Part shown: piece after piece, positions 6,446 to 14,575 of the stretch
Position numbering within the stretch: position 1 is the first letter of the stretch
Layout: each line of letters begins with the position of its first letter
Source of the DNA: Oscillospiraceae bacterium
GTDB lineage: Bacteria; Bacillota; Clostridia; Oscillospirales; CAG-272
Length of the DNA stretch: 64,000 nucleotides
NCBI GenBank assembly: GCA_015063895.1
Contig: SVTG01000001.1
Span: forward strand, 77,260-141,259
Reading direction: 5' to 3'
Notes under the pieces: generated by a model
The model's input: only the letters and a program-made list of their open reading frames with translations
Told to the model about the DNA's origin: nothing
Database searches by the model: none
Position numbers and translations under genes: made by a program

Positions 6446-8848
6446 TTATGTTTTCTTCAGTTTTGCGTATGTTGCCATCAGTTTTTTGGTGCCCTTGACA
6501 TCAAACGCAATTTCATATAAATAGTCAGCGCCCATTTTTTGAACCGATAGGATCTCTCCCTCGCCAAAGAGCATATGGCGCACACGGTCGCCCGGCTTGA
6601 AGATCTCAAGCTCCCTTACAGCGGGGCGTTGAGATGTGCCGACCGTGATACGGTCGCGATTGCCTTGGCTGCCTTGATAGCTTCCACGGTAAGCGGCCGT
6701 CTGTCCCTGATAGGTGGCAAAGCTTCCCTCTTGCCTTTTTTCGGGCAGCTCCAGCAGCACCTCGGGAATTTCCGCTAAAAAGCGCGATGGGGGATTTGCA
6801 CCCGTGCGCCCGTAAAGCATGCGCGATTTTGCATGCAAAATATAAAGCTCGTCCTTGGCGCGGGTAATGGCAACGTAAGCCAAGCGGCGCTCCTCCTCCA
6901 GCTCGTCAGGGCCCGACGTCAGCGTTTGAGTGCCCGGGAAAAGCCCCTCCTCAAAGCCCGGCAAGAACACCTGCGGAAATTCAAGACCCTTGGCGCTGTG
7001 GATCGTCATCAGCACGACCGCATCGGCGTTTTCGTCATAGCGGTCAACGTCGGCCACCAGCGCCGTTTCCTCCAGAAATTCGGTCAAGGTCGGCGTGTCG
7101 GTGTTATCCTGATATTCCTTGACGTTTGAAATAAATTCATCAAGGTTGTCAAGGCGCTCGGCCTCCTCGGGGCCCATGTCGGCGATCATCTGGCGGTAGC
7201 CCGTTCGCTCCAGGACCTCCTTGACGAAATCGTCAAGTGCCATAACGCCTGCAAGGTCGGTCAAGTCACTGATAAGCTTGGTAAAGCCGATCAGCGTCGC
7301 AGCAGAGCGCGAGAGTGCCATGTATTGATCGGCACGTGCCATCACGTCAAACATACTGCATCCTTCCACCACGGCGATCTCGCGCACGGCATCAAGCGTC
7401 TTATCACCCAGCTTGCGACGCGGCTCGTTGACGATGCGTAAAAGACGCTCCTGGTCGGTGTGGTTGTTGATGAGCTGCAAATATGCCACGATATCGCGGA
7501 TCTCCTTGCGGTCGGAAAAGCGCACGCCACCCAGCATACGGTAAGGCACAGCACTTCTCGCAAAGGCCATTTCAAGGGCGTTTGACTGTGCATTGGTGCG
7601 ATACAGCACCGCAAAATCTCGGTAGCGCATGCCTTCGTTTACGACCTTACGCGTAATAATATCAATGATCGTACGTGCCTCGGCGTTCTGATGATCGGGA
7701 TTGAGAAGATGGATCTTTTTACCCTTACCGCGGTTTGTCCAAAGAGTTTTCCCTTTTCTGCCCTCGTTGTGCGAGATCACGGCGTTGGCGGCATCCAGAA
7801 TCGATTGGGTCGAGCGGTAATTCTGCTCAAGGCGGATAATTTTAGCCTCGCTGAATACGCGGTCAAAATTCAGAATATTCGCAATGGTCGCGCCGCGGAA
7901 TTTATAAATACTCTGGTCGTCGTCCCCCACCACCATCAGATTGCGCCAGCCGCCCGAAAGCAGGGCTGTAAGGCGAAACTGGGCTTCGTTGGTATCCTGA
8001 TACTCGTCAACCGATACGTAGCGGAATTGGCTCTGATAGCTTTGAAGGATCTCGGGATTGGCCTCAAGGAGCCTGACGGTGCTCAGAATGATGTCGTCAA
8101 AATCCAGCGCGTTGGAGGCGGCGAGCCGTTTTTGATAAGCCTCGTATACTGTGGCGATCTGCTTATCTCTGAAATCGCACCCGATCGCAAAGGTATATTC
8201 CTCGGGCGTTATCAGCTTATCCTTGGCGCGGCTGATAGCGTTTTGCACGGTTTTGTGCGAAAGAACCTTATCGTCAATATTCAGCTCCTTCATGACAGCC
8301 TGAATCGCCTTTTTGCTGTCGTCCGTATCGTATACCGAAAAGCCCTCCTTAAGACCTGCCGCCTCGTGGTAGCGGCGCAAAATACGCATACAGATCGAGT
8401 GGAAGGTACCCGCCCAAATACTGCTTGTCAGGTCGGGATTTTCGGGGAACGCGCGCGCAAGACGCGCTTTGATCTCCCCTGCCGCCTTGTTTGTAAAGGT
8501 GATGGCAAGCACGCGCCAGGGGGGACAGGGGCTATTGGTAAATTCGGATAAAAGAATTTCAAGGTCCCCATCACCGATATCACCCTTGGCAGCCTCCTCA
8601 AGCGATGCAACGTGAGCCGCATCCAGGTCAAAGGGCACGTAATCACTGTGATAGGCGTTACCGAAGCGGATCATATAGGCGATGCGGCGCACCAAGACCG
8701 TTGTTTTACCGCTGCCTGCCCCCGCTAAGATCAGCAAGGGGCCGTTGATGTGATAAACAGCCTCGCGCTGCTCGGGATTCAGCGAGCGATAATAGCGGTC
8801 AAATAAAGCGCGCTTGACGGCAAGATAGCGTTGTTGTAATTCAGACAT
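6446..8848 (-). CDS. pcrA: ATP-dependent DNA helicase PcrA/UvrD
   Basis: An 800-residue superfamily 1A helicase that unwinds DNA 3' to 5' in repair and plasmid or phage replication. Motifs in order: GAGSGKTT (Walker A, about 43-50), TFTNKAA (Ia), VDEYQDTNEAQ (II), GDDDQSIYKFRGA (III), LEQNYRST (IV), MTIHSAKGLEF (V), and EERRLAYVAITRAK (VI). A C-terminal Tudor-like domain (PGDRVRHMLFGEGEI) is the RNA-polymerase-binding module of PcrA. Residues about 62-108, between motifs I and Ia, are an insertion absent from Bacillus PcrA. ATG 8848 has a GAGG RBS; a longer frame upstream is unlikely. The terminator of the NQ-repeat gene lies just before it. Confidence 0.95.
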   Translation of the reverse strand: MSELQQRYLAVKRALFDRYYRSLNPEQREAVYHINGPLLILAGAGSGKTTVLVRRIAYMIRFGNAYHSDYVPFDLDAAHVASLEEAAKGDIGDGDLEILLSEFTNSPCPPWRVLAITFTNKAAGEIKARLARAFPENPDLTSSIWAGTFHSICMRILRRYHEAAGLKEGFSVYDTDDSKKAIQAVMKELNIDDKVLSHKTVQNAISRAKDKLITPEEYTFAIGCDFRDKQIATVYEAYQKRLAASNALDFDDIILSTVRLLEANPEILQSYQSQFRYVSVDEYQDTNEAQFRLTALLSGGWRNLMVVGDDDQSIYKFRGATIANILNFDRVFSEAKIIRLEQNYRSTQSILDAANAVISHNEGRKGKTLWTNRGKGKKIHLLNPDHQNAEARTIIDIITRKVVNEGMRYRDFAVLYRTNAQSNALEMAFARSAVPYRMLGGVRFSDRKEIRDIVAYLQLINNHTDQERLLRIVNEPRRKLGDKTLDAVREIAVVEGCSMFDVMARADQYMALSRSAATLIGFTKLISDLTDLAGVMALDDFVKEVLERTGYRQMIADMGPEEAERLDNLDEFISNVKEYQDNTDTPTLTEFLEETALVADVDRYDENADAVVLMTIHSAKGLEFPQVFLPGFEEGLFPGTQTLTSGPDELEEERRLAYVAITRAKDELYILHAKSRMLYGRTGANPPSRFLAEIPEVLLELPEKRQEGSFATYQGQTAAYRGSYQGSQGNRDRITVGTSQRPAVRELEIFKPGDRVRHMLFGEGEILSVQKMGADYLYEIAFDVKGTKKLMATYAKLKKT

Positions 8849-8864
8849 ATGTACCTCATTATAG

Positions 8865-8889
8865 AAAAAGGGGTGCAAAACAGCACCCC
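8865..8889 (-). terminator. Intrinsic terminator between the NQ-repeat gene and pcrA
   Basis: On the minus strand GGGGTGC / GCACCCC with loop TGTTTT is followed by TTTTT. It begins 17 bases after the stop of the microprotein gene and lies 17 bases upstream of pcrA's ATG, so pcrA expression probably depends on read-through or on an unrecognised promoter. Confidence 0.8.
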
Positions 8890-8905
8890 CAAAAAACGGA
8901 TTGTT

Positions 8906-9052
8906 TTAGCGGTTGTTGTTCTGGTTCTGATTTTGGTTCTGGTTTTGGTTTTTGTTCTGATTCTGATTTTTGTTTTGGTTCTGATTCTTGTTTTGATTTT
9001 GGTTCTGGTTCTGGTTTTGGTTCTGGTTTTGGTTCTGATATTGATTGTTCAT
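8906..9052 (-). CDS. 48-residue Asn-Gln dipeptide-repeat microprotein
   Basis: The minus-strand frame reads MNNQYQNQNQNQ..., then alternates Asn with Gln or Lys for nearly its whole length and ends QNNNR-stop. Of 48 residues, all but Met, one Tyr, one Arg and three Lys are Asn or Gln. It has a proper gene layout: AGGAG eight bases before ATG 9052 and an intrinsic terminator after the stop. Asn codons are AAC and AAT and Gln codons CAA and CAG, so the repeat is kept at protein level and not as a simple DNA repeat. Such runs are prion-like or low complexity. I know no assigned function; a spore or structural role would be a guess. Confidence 0.72.
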   Translation of the reverse strand: MNNQYQNQNQNQNQNQNQNQNKNQNQNKNQNQNKNQNQNQNQNQNNNR

Positions 9053-9091
9053 CACACTATCTCCTCTTTTTGTATTTCACAGGTGTCAAGG

Positions 9092-9120
9092 ATAGTGTGC
9101 GCGCCACGCCGTGGCACTAT
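9092..9120 (-). other. Hairpin after the 9121-10545 gene, ahead of the NQ-repeat gene
   Basis: On the minus strand ATAGTG (9120-9115) pairs with CACTAT (9097-9092), with an inner CCACG/CGTGG stem. No T-run follows. The segment CACACTAT (9099-9092) can instead pair with ATAGTGTG (9060-9053), which spans the gap between the RBS and ATG of the NQ-repeat gene, so two exclusive structures are possible. Confidence 0.45.
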
Positions 9121-10545
9121 TCATTCAAACTCAAATCTTTCTTTGATCTTCCCGTAAATCAGCGTTAAGGTGTATCCGAGATACACGGCAAAGACAAGCC
9201 CGAGTACAAAATCGGGGATCCAAAGTGCTTCCATCAGGCGAAAGGCCTTTTTGTTTGGCCAGGTTTGAAAATAATCGTACAGGAAGGAGCACAGCGCACT
9301 TACGGCGCCCAAAATGCCGCACTTGATAAACTGCCAGTCAAATTCATTGCGCACGCGCAAATAGTGGCGCTCTTCAAAGGCCGCATCGGCGTTTGACGGT
9401 TGATAATAGCCCCATTTGATCAGTAGAGCGCGCAGTAAAAACAGCAAGCAAAAAAGAAGCGCGAGAAATACCAAAAATTCAAAAAAGGAGGTCAGCCACA
9501 TAGCAAAATATTCACGGGCAACCTCTTCGCTGCGATTGATATCCGCCCCTTTATGCGCTGACACGAAAAGAAAGGTCTTGGAAGTCGAGATCGCGGCACA
9601 CACGGTGTAAAGCCCAACGCTGATCAGTGACGGCAGCATACGCTTCAAGGGCAATTTCATTAATAAAATGCCTGCCAAAATCAGAATGCCACCTAAAACG
9701 TCGGGAAAAATATCCTGTAAGTCAATGTAAAAATCCACCGCAAAACAAGCGCCTGCACCGATCAGAGCAAGAGCTGTTGCCACACGGGCCTTGACGTGAA
9801 CACCGGGGTGTGACGCAACAAACGCCGCATAGCGTGCACCGAGCGCACGGCGAAAGTCGGTTTGTCTTTTTACATACAAAAAATAGCGTAGCAGGACGAT
9901 AAGATAGACAATGCCGCCAATGAGCGCGGGTATGATCACCAGCAGGCGCATCACACCAATAAAGTCGTAAAGCCGAACAAACGGCGAATCCACGTAGGTG
10001 CTGTTCAGAAGGGCCGCAAATTCGGGCAGCAGCAGTAAGGCCTCCTTGCAGATCAGAAAAATAACGGCAAAGCGCGCCATATGCTCAGTGCGCGATCTGC
10101 GTGCATAATGCACGCCGTAAAGCGCGTCACAGTCATGGCGGATAGCAAGCGTATCCATAGCGTCAAACAGCTTTTGAAATGCAAGAACTGCAAAAAGAGT
10201 GCCGAGCGTAGCGCCAAGAAAAGCGATGATCAGTATCAAAACCTCCTGCTCGCCCATGGCGCTGCCCCCGAAGGTGAAGATCAGCAGCAACCCCTTTACG
10301 ACGTCGATCGCGGCAAAACGCAAAAAGGCGATCTGTGCCTCACGCATCGCGCCCGAAAATCTGGCAAACGGTATCAGGGCCAGGGAGATCAGTAAGGCAC
10401 CGATAAAATCAGGGAAAATATCAATAACGGCAAAGTAAGGATTGAAGAAAAAGCAAAGTCCGAAGCACACGAGCCCGAAGCCAAGCGTCCTCTTTTTTGA
10501 GGATCCGTCTGTCACGGTGTGTGTTGGTGGTGTTTGTCCGTTCAC
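9121..10545 (-). CDS. Polytopic membrane protein with internal repeats, unknown function
   Basis: A 474-residue protein with about ten transmembrane segments. The motif D-I-F-P-D-x-x-G-x-x-L-I occurs at residues 42-53 (DIFPDFIGALLI) and again at 278-289 (DIFPDVLGGILI), and a weaker form at 441-452 (LWIPDFVLGLVF). This suggests internal duplication of a membrane unit. No transport or catalytic signature is recognised. The start is GTG 10545, with AGGAGG eight bases ahead and one base after the stop of the preceding membrane-protein gene, so the two are surely translated from one mRNA. Both follow secA. Confidence 0.75.
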   Translation of the reverse strand: MNGQTPPTHTVTDGSSKKRTLGFGLVCFGLCFFFNPYFAVIDIFPDFIGALLISLALIPFARFSGAMREAQIAFLRFAAIDVVKGLLLIFTFGGSAMGEQEVLILIIAFLGATLGTLFAVLAFQKLFDAMDTLAIRHDCDALYGVHYARRSRTEHMARFAVIFLICKEALLLLPEFAALLNSTYVDSPFVRLYDFIGVMRLLVIIPALIGGIVYLIVLLRYFLYVKRQTDFRRALGARYAAFVASHPGVHVKARVATALALIGAGACFAVDFYIDLQDIFPDVLGGILILAGILLMKLPLKRMLPSLISVGLYTVCAAISTSKTFLFVSAHKGADINRSEEVAREYFAMWLTSFFEFLVFLALLFCLLFLLRALLIKWGYYQPSNADAAFEERHYLRVRNEFDWQFIKCGILGAVSALCSFLYDYFQTWPNKKAFRLMEALWIPDFVLGLVFAVYLGYTLTLIYGKIKERFEFE

Positions 10546-10546
10546 G

Positions 10547-11131
10547 TTATTTCCCTCCTTTCTTTTGCGGCACCTCTACACTGTCGCTGCCCTCGGGCAA
10601 AATAAAGCGGTAGCAGCGGAAAAAGAGCCATACGTTTAAGAAAATACACAAATACCGTAAAATCGTGATCGGCAGCACAAAGGCGGCGGCGTGCGGGATC
10701 GGTAGCTTGATGATCAGATAGATCACCTGATAAATAGCAAGAAACGTCAGGTTACGCCAAGCGCTGCTTTGCAGCTGAAAAAGTGCCATTTCGGTGGCAA
10801 GTGAGGCGATGGCCCACAAAATAAGGGCGACCAGCGCAAAGGCATATACAAAATACAGCCATTCTACCACAGTAAAGACGGTGCCCTCAAAGAAGCTGCC
10901 CCCCGCAAAAAGCCCTGCCCTGACAAAGCTTGAAACGGTATAATAAAGACCGAACAGGGGTGCCGGCAGCGACACGAAAAACGCGTGGTAAAAGCGCTTA
11001 TGATAGGGCGAAAGACGGTAAAGCCCAAGGCTGATCAACGGATAGCCAAGCAGCATCGCCGCTGAAAAAATCGAGATCACGGGCATCACGCTTGTGAAAA
11101 AATACCCGATCAATACCAATCCAAATCCCAT
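10547..11131 (-). CDS. Small polytopic membrane protein, unknown function
   Basis: A 194-residue protein with about five hydrophobic helices and a short charged C-terminus (EVPQKKGGK). It starts at ATG 11131 behind a GGAAGGGAGG Shine-Dalgarno, 29 bases after the secA stop, and ends one base before the next membrane-protein gene. I recognise no family. The tight arrangement with the 474-residue membrane protein suggests that they act together. Co-transcription with secA is likely from spacing, but nothing in the sequence ties them to secretion. Confidence 0.75.
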   Translation of the reverse strand: MGFGLVLIGYFFTSVMPVISIFSAAMLLGYPLISLGLYRLSPYHKRFYHAFFVSLPAPLFGLYYTVSSFVRAGLFAGGSFFEGTVFTVVEWLYFVYAFALVALILWAIASLATEMALFQLQSSAWRNLTFLAIYQVIYLIIKLPIPHAAAFVLPITILRYLCIFLNVWLFFRCYRFILPEGSDSVEVPQKKGGK

Positions 11132-11160
11132 AGGCTTCCCTCCTTCCTTTCAGGTTACTA

Positions 11161-13902
11161 TCAGTTGTTTTGATTTGCGCCGCAGCATTTTTTGTACTTC
11201 TTGCCGCTACCGCAGGGGCAAAGGTCATTTCGCCCGACCTTTTCGGCCTTGCGCACGACAACGATCTTCTTCTTGCCGTTCCCCGCACCCTCAAAGTTTT
11301 CCTGCAAGGGCTTAGCCAGCTGTATGCGGTGTACGGGCTGGGGACGCGGAACGACGGTCAGCACACGGCGAGCGGTCTCGTCGCGGATATCTGCAATCAT
11401 TGCCTCAAACATATCCGAGCCCTGAATACGGTATTCGTTGACGGGGTCTCTTTGCGCGTAGGCCTGCAGGCCGACGCTGCCCTTGAGGTCGTCCATCGCA
11501 TCGATATGCTCCATCCAGTGGCGGTCAACCGACTGCAAAAGCACCGAGCGCTCTACCTCGCGGAAAATTTCAGCACCGAAGCGTGCTTCCTGCGCGGCAT
11601 ATCTTTGTTCGGCGCGCTCGATCAGCAAGGCAGCGATCTTGTCAGCGCCGTTCTTCTCATCTGCCAGTGCCGCAAGGTCGTCGTTTTCGGTTAAAAGATA
11701 GGCGCGGTAAACAGCCTCCAGCCCCTCAAGATTGCGTGTCTCCTCGCTGCCGTCACCCATAAAGTGCGCCACGTTTTCTTCAATCGTGGAACGGATCATG
11801 GTAAGGATCGTTTCGGAAATGTTTTCACCGTTTAAGACCTCAAGACGCTGTCCGTAAATCAGATTTCTCTGCTGGTTCATCACGTCGTCGTAGGTCAGCA
11901 CGTTCTTACGGCGCTTGAAGTTGTTGTCCTCAATGCGCTTTTGCGCGTTTTCGATCGAGCTGGAAAGAATTTTAGCGTTAATGGGCTGATCGTCGGGGAG
12001 CCCCAAGCGCTCAACCAGTCCCGCAATGCGATCTGCACCGAACAAACGCATCAGATCGTCCTCAAGCGAGAGGAAGAAGCGCGATTCACCCGGATCTCCC
12101 TGACGGCCCGAACGGCCGCGCAGCTGGTTGTCAATACGCCGGCTTTCATGTCGCTCGGTACCGAGAATATAAAGACCGCCCGCCTCGCGCACACGCGCGG
12201 CTTCGGGGGCAATTTCTTCCTTAAAACGGGTATTGAGCGCATGGAAGACCTCACGCGCCTCACGCACGGCATCATCGTCAATATCGGTCGTACCCGTAGC
12301 CACAGCGATCATTTCCTCGGTAAAGCCCTGCTTGCGCATTTCATTTTTGGCCAAAAACTCGGAATTGCCGCCCAGCATAATGTCAGTACCGCGTCCCGCC
12401 ATATTGGTAGAGATGGTCACGGCACCGAATTTACCTGCCTGTGCAACGATCTCGGCCTCGCGCGCGTGCTGCTTGGCGTTGAGGACGTTGTGCTTGATGC
12501 CCTCACGCTTCAAACGCGCGGAAAGCTCCTCGGACTTATCCACGCTGACCGTACCGACAAGTACGGGCTGTCCCTTCTCATGGCATGCCTTGATCTGTGC
12601 CACGATCGCGTCGATCTTACCCTTTACGTTTTTATAGACTGCGTCGTTGTGATCAAGTCGGATCATCGGCTTGTTGGTGGGTACCTCTACTACGTCAAGT
12701 GCGTAGATCTCACGGAATTCCATCTCCTCGGTCAGCGCCGTGCCCGTCATGCCCGACAGCTTGCCGTACATGCGGAAATAATTCTGGAAGGTGATTGACG
12801 CCAGCGTGCGGTTTTCCTTTTGTACCTCAACGCCCTCCTTGGCCTCGATCGCTTGGTGCAAGCCGTTAGAATAGCGGCGTCCGGGTATAATACGACCCGT
12901 GAAGGCGTCAACGATCATAACGCCGTTTTCGTTGACCACGTAATCCACATCGCGGCGCATCACGCCCCAGGCGTGAATGGCTTGATTGACGTGATGGGCG
13001 ATCTCGGTGTTGGCGGGATCACCGTAGTTTTCAAGCTCAAAAAATTCTTCGGCAAGCTTGGCACCGCGCGGCGTCAGTACGGCACTGCGCCCCTTTTCGT
13101 CGACCAAATAATCTGCCTCAACGTCGTCTGTGGCCTCCTTGTGATCCAGCTCCTTGCGCACCTGCTTGGTCATACGGCGCACCAAGGTGTTTGCGCGCTC
13201 GTAAAGGTCGGTGGATTTTTCCCCCGCACCCGAAATGATCAGGGGCGTGCGTGCCTCGTCAATGAGGATAGAGTCCACCTCGTCCACAATGGCAAAGACG
13301 TGCCCGCGCTGTACCATGTCGGATTTGTAGACCACCATATTATCACGCAAATAGTCAAAGCCGAACTCATTGTTGGTGCCGTAGGTAATATCGGCATTAT
13401 ATGCCGCCTTCTTTTCATCGGGATTCAGCCCATGCACCACAAGACCGGTCGACAGACCCATGAAGGCATAAACGCGCCCCATCTCCTCGCTGTCGCGACG
13501 TGCCAGATAATCGTTTACGGTCACGACGTGCACACCCTTGCCCGTCAGGGCGTTCAGATAGGCAGGCATCGTGGCAACCAGCGTTTTACCCTCACCCGTT
13601 TTCATCTCGGCGATGCGTCCTTGATGCAAAATAATGCCACCGAGAAGCTGCACGTAAAAGGGGCGCTTCCCCAGCACGCGGTCATCTGCCTCGCGCACAG
13701 CGGCAAAGGCATCGACCAAAATATCGTCAAGCGTTTCACCGCCTGCAAGTCTTGCCTTCAGGGTATCGGTAACGCCCGCCAGCTCCTCGTTAGACATGGC
13801 GGCATATTTGGGAGCCAATGCTTCGATCTCATTGGCGATACGGCGCAGCTTTTTGATTTGTCGGTCACTGTACGAACCGAATATTTTGCGAAAGAGTCCC
13901 AT
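11161..13902 (-). CDS. secA: Preprotein translocase ATPase SecA
   Basis: The 913-residue motor ATPase drives proteins through SecYEG at the cytoplasmic membrane. Visible parts: Walker A MKTGEGKT, the DEAD-like motif VDEVDSILIDEARTPLI, the preprotein cross-linking and helical scaffold regions, GRGTDIMLGG and QLRGRSGRQGDPG in the second RecA-like domain, and a C-terminal SEC-C zinc motif CPCGSGKKYKKCC that contacts SecB or ribosomes. Length and order are standard. ATG 13902 is preceded by CGGAGGAAAG. Possible -10 hexamers lie at 13924-13938. No prfB follows; two membrane proteins follow instead. Confidence 0.98.
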   Translation of the reverse strand: MGLFRKIFGSYSDRQIKKLRRIANEIEALAPKYAAMSNEELAGVTDTLKARLAGGETLDDILVDAFAAVREADDRVLGKRPFYVQLLGGIILHQGRIAEMKTGEGKTLVATMPAYLNALTGKGVHVVTVNDYLARRDSEEMGRVYAFMGLSTGLVVHGLNPDEKKAAYNADITYGTNNEFGFDYLRDNMVVYKSDMVQRGHVFAIVDEVDSILIDEARTPLIISGAGEKSTDLYERANTLVRRMTKQVRKELDHKEATDDVEADYLVDEKGRSAVLTPRGAKLAEEFFELENYGDPANTEIAHHVNQAIHAWGVMRRDVDYVVNENGVMIVDAFTGRIIPGRRYSNGLHQAIEAKEGVEVQKENRTLASITFQNYFRMYGKLSGMTGTALTEEMEFREIYALDVVEVPTNKPMIRLDHNDAVYKNVKGKIDAIVAQIKACHEKGQPVLVGTVSVDKSEELSARLKREGIKHNVLNAKQHAREAEIVAQAGKFGAVTISTNMAGRGTDIMLGGNSEFLAKNEMRKQGFTEEMIAVATGTTDIDDDAVREAREVFHALNTRFKEEIAPEAARVREAGGLYILGTERHESRRIDNQLRGRSGRQGDPGESRFFLSLEDDLMRLFGADRIAGLVERLGLPDDQPINAKILSSSIENAQKRIEDNNFKRRKNVLTYDDVMNQQRNLIYGQRLEVLNGENISETILTMIRSTIEENVAHFMGDGSEETRNLEGLEAVYRAYLLTENDDLAALADEKNGADKIAALLIERAEQRYAAQEARFGAEIFREVERSVLLQSVDRHWMEHIDAMDDLKGSVGLQAYAQRDPVNEYRIQGSDMFEAMIADIRDETARRVLTVVPRPQPVHRIQLAKPLQENFEGAGNGKKKIVVVRKAEKVGRNDLCPCGSGKKYKKCCGANQNN

Positions 13903-13923
13903 TCTTTCCTCCGATTTACATAA

Positions 13924-13961
13924 ATTATAACTATTATACTACACTAAAAAGAAAAATGCCA
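13924..13961 (-). promoter_or_regulatory. Probable secA promoter region
   Basis: Two TATAAT hexamers on the minus strand (13938-13933 and 13929-13924) lie just ahead of secA, but neither has a good -35 at 17 bases (TGGCAT and TCTTTT). The pair is suggestive only. Confidence 0.4.
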
Positions 13962-14000
13962 TACAAAACGCAAAAAATTTGCAAAATATTTTCACAGCGC

Positions 14001-14029
14001 TTGCAACATGCTCACAAATCGATTATAAT
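14001..14029 (+). promoter_or_regulatory. Sigma-A promoter for trmL-mnmA
   Basis: TTGCAA (14001-14006) and TATAAT (14024-14029) with a 17-base spacer, 37 bases before the trmL start. Confidence 0.8.
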
Positions 14030-14065
14030 GTAGGGTGAAGATCCCCAAACTCAAAGGAGCACGTT

Positions 14066-14575
14066 ATGGCACGCATTCACATCGTTTTATTTGAGCCTGA
14101 AATTCCGCAAAATACGGGCAACGTGGCACGCACCTGTGCAGCCACAGGCGCCGCCTTGCATCTGATCCGCCCTTTAGGCTTCGCCATTGACGATAAAAAG
14201 CTCAAGCGTGCGGGGCTTGATTATTGGGATAAGCTTGATATTACGTATTACGACGGGCTTGACGATTTTTTTGCAAAGCACCAAGGTAAAACGGTATATT
14301 ATTTTACCACCAAAGCGAGAAACACCTATGCCGACGTATCCTACGGCGACGAGGTGTATCTCATGTTTGGCAAAGAAAGCGCAGGCCTGCCCGAGGAGCT
14401 GCTTTTCAAGAATCCCGATACTGCCGTACGCATTCCAATGCGCGATAAGCTGCGTAGCCTGAATTTGTCAAATTCGGTAGCGATCGCCGTATACGAGGTG
14501 CTTCGTCAAGGTCATTTTGAGGGATTACAGGAGGCAGGAAGCCTTACCAAATACGATTGGAATGATTTAGCATGA
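14066..14575 (+). CDS. trmL: tRNA (cytidine/uridine-34-2'-O)-methyltransferase TrmL
   Basis: A 169-residue SPOUT methyltransferase that 2'-O-methylates the wobble nucleotide of certain leucine tRNAs. The TrmL-type N-terminus PEIPQNTGNVARTC, the LIRPLGF segment, and the knot motifs MFGKESAGLP and LRSLNLSNSVAIAVYE are all present. Length is typical for the minimal SPOUT enzyme. A strong promoter lies upstream and the stop overlaps the mnmA start as ATGA, pairing two wobble-position tRNA-modifying enzymes in one transcript. Confidence 0.93.
   Translation: MARIHIVLFEPEIPQNTGNVARTCAATGAALHLIRPLGFAIDDKKLKRAGLDYWDKLDITYYDGLDDFFAKHQGKTVYYFTTKARNTYADVSYGDEVYLMFGKESAGLPEELLFKNPDTAVRIPMRDKLRSLNLSNSVAIAVYEVLRQGHFEGLQEAGSLTKYDWNDLA

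Noticed and set aside
8849..9157. Plus-strand frame encoding a Val/Leu repeat protein opposite the NQ-repeat gene
   Set aside because: It is the reverse complement of the Asn-Gln codons (GTT, CTG, TTG, ATT), has no RBS and runs across the pcrA start; the minus-strand frame has full gene signals.
12820..13923. A 367-codon open frame antisense to secA
   Set aside because: Shadow of a certain gene, no recognised domain.
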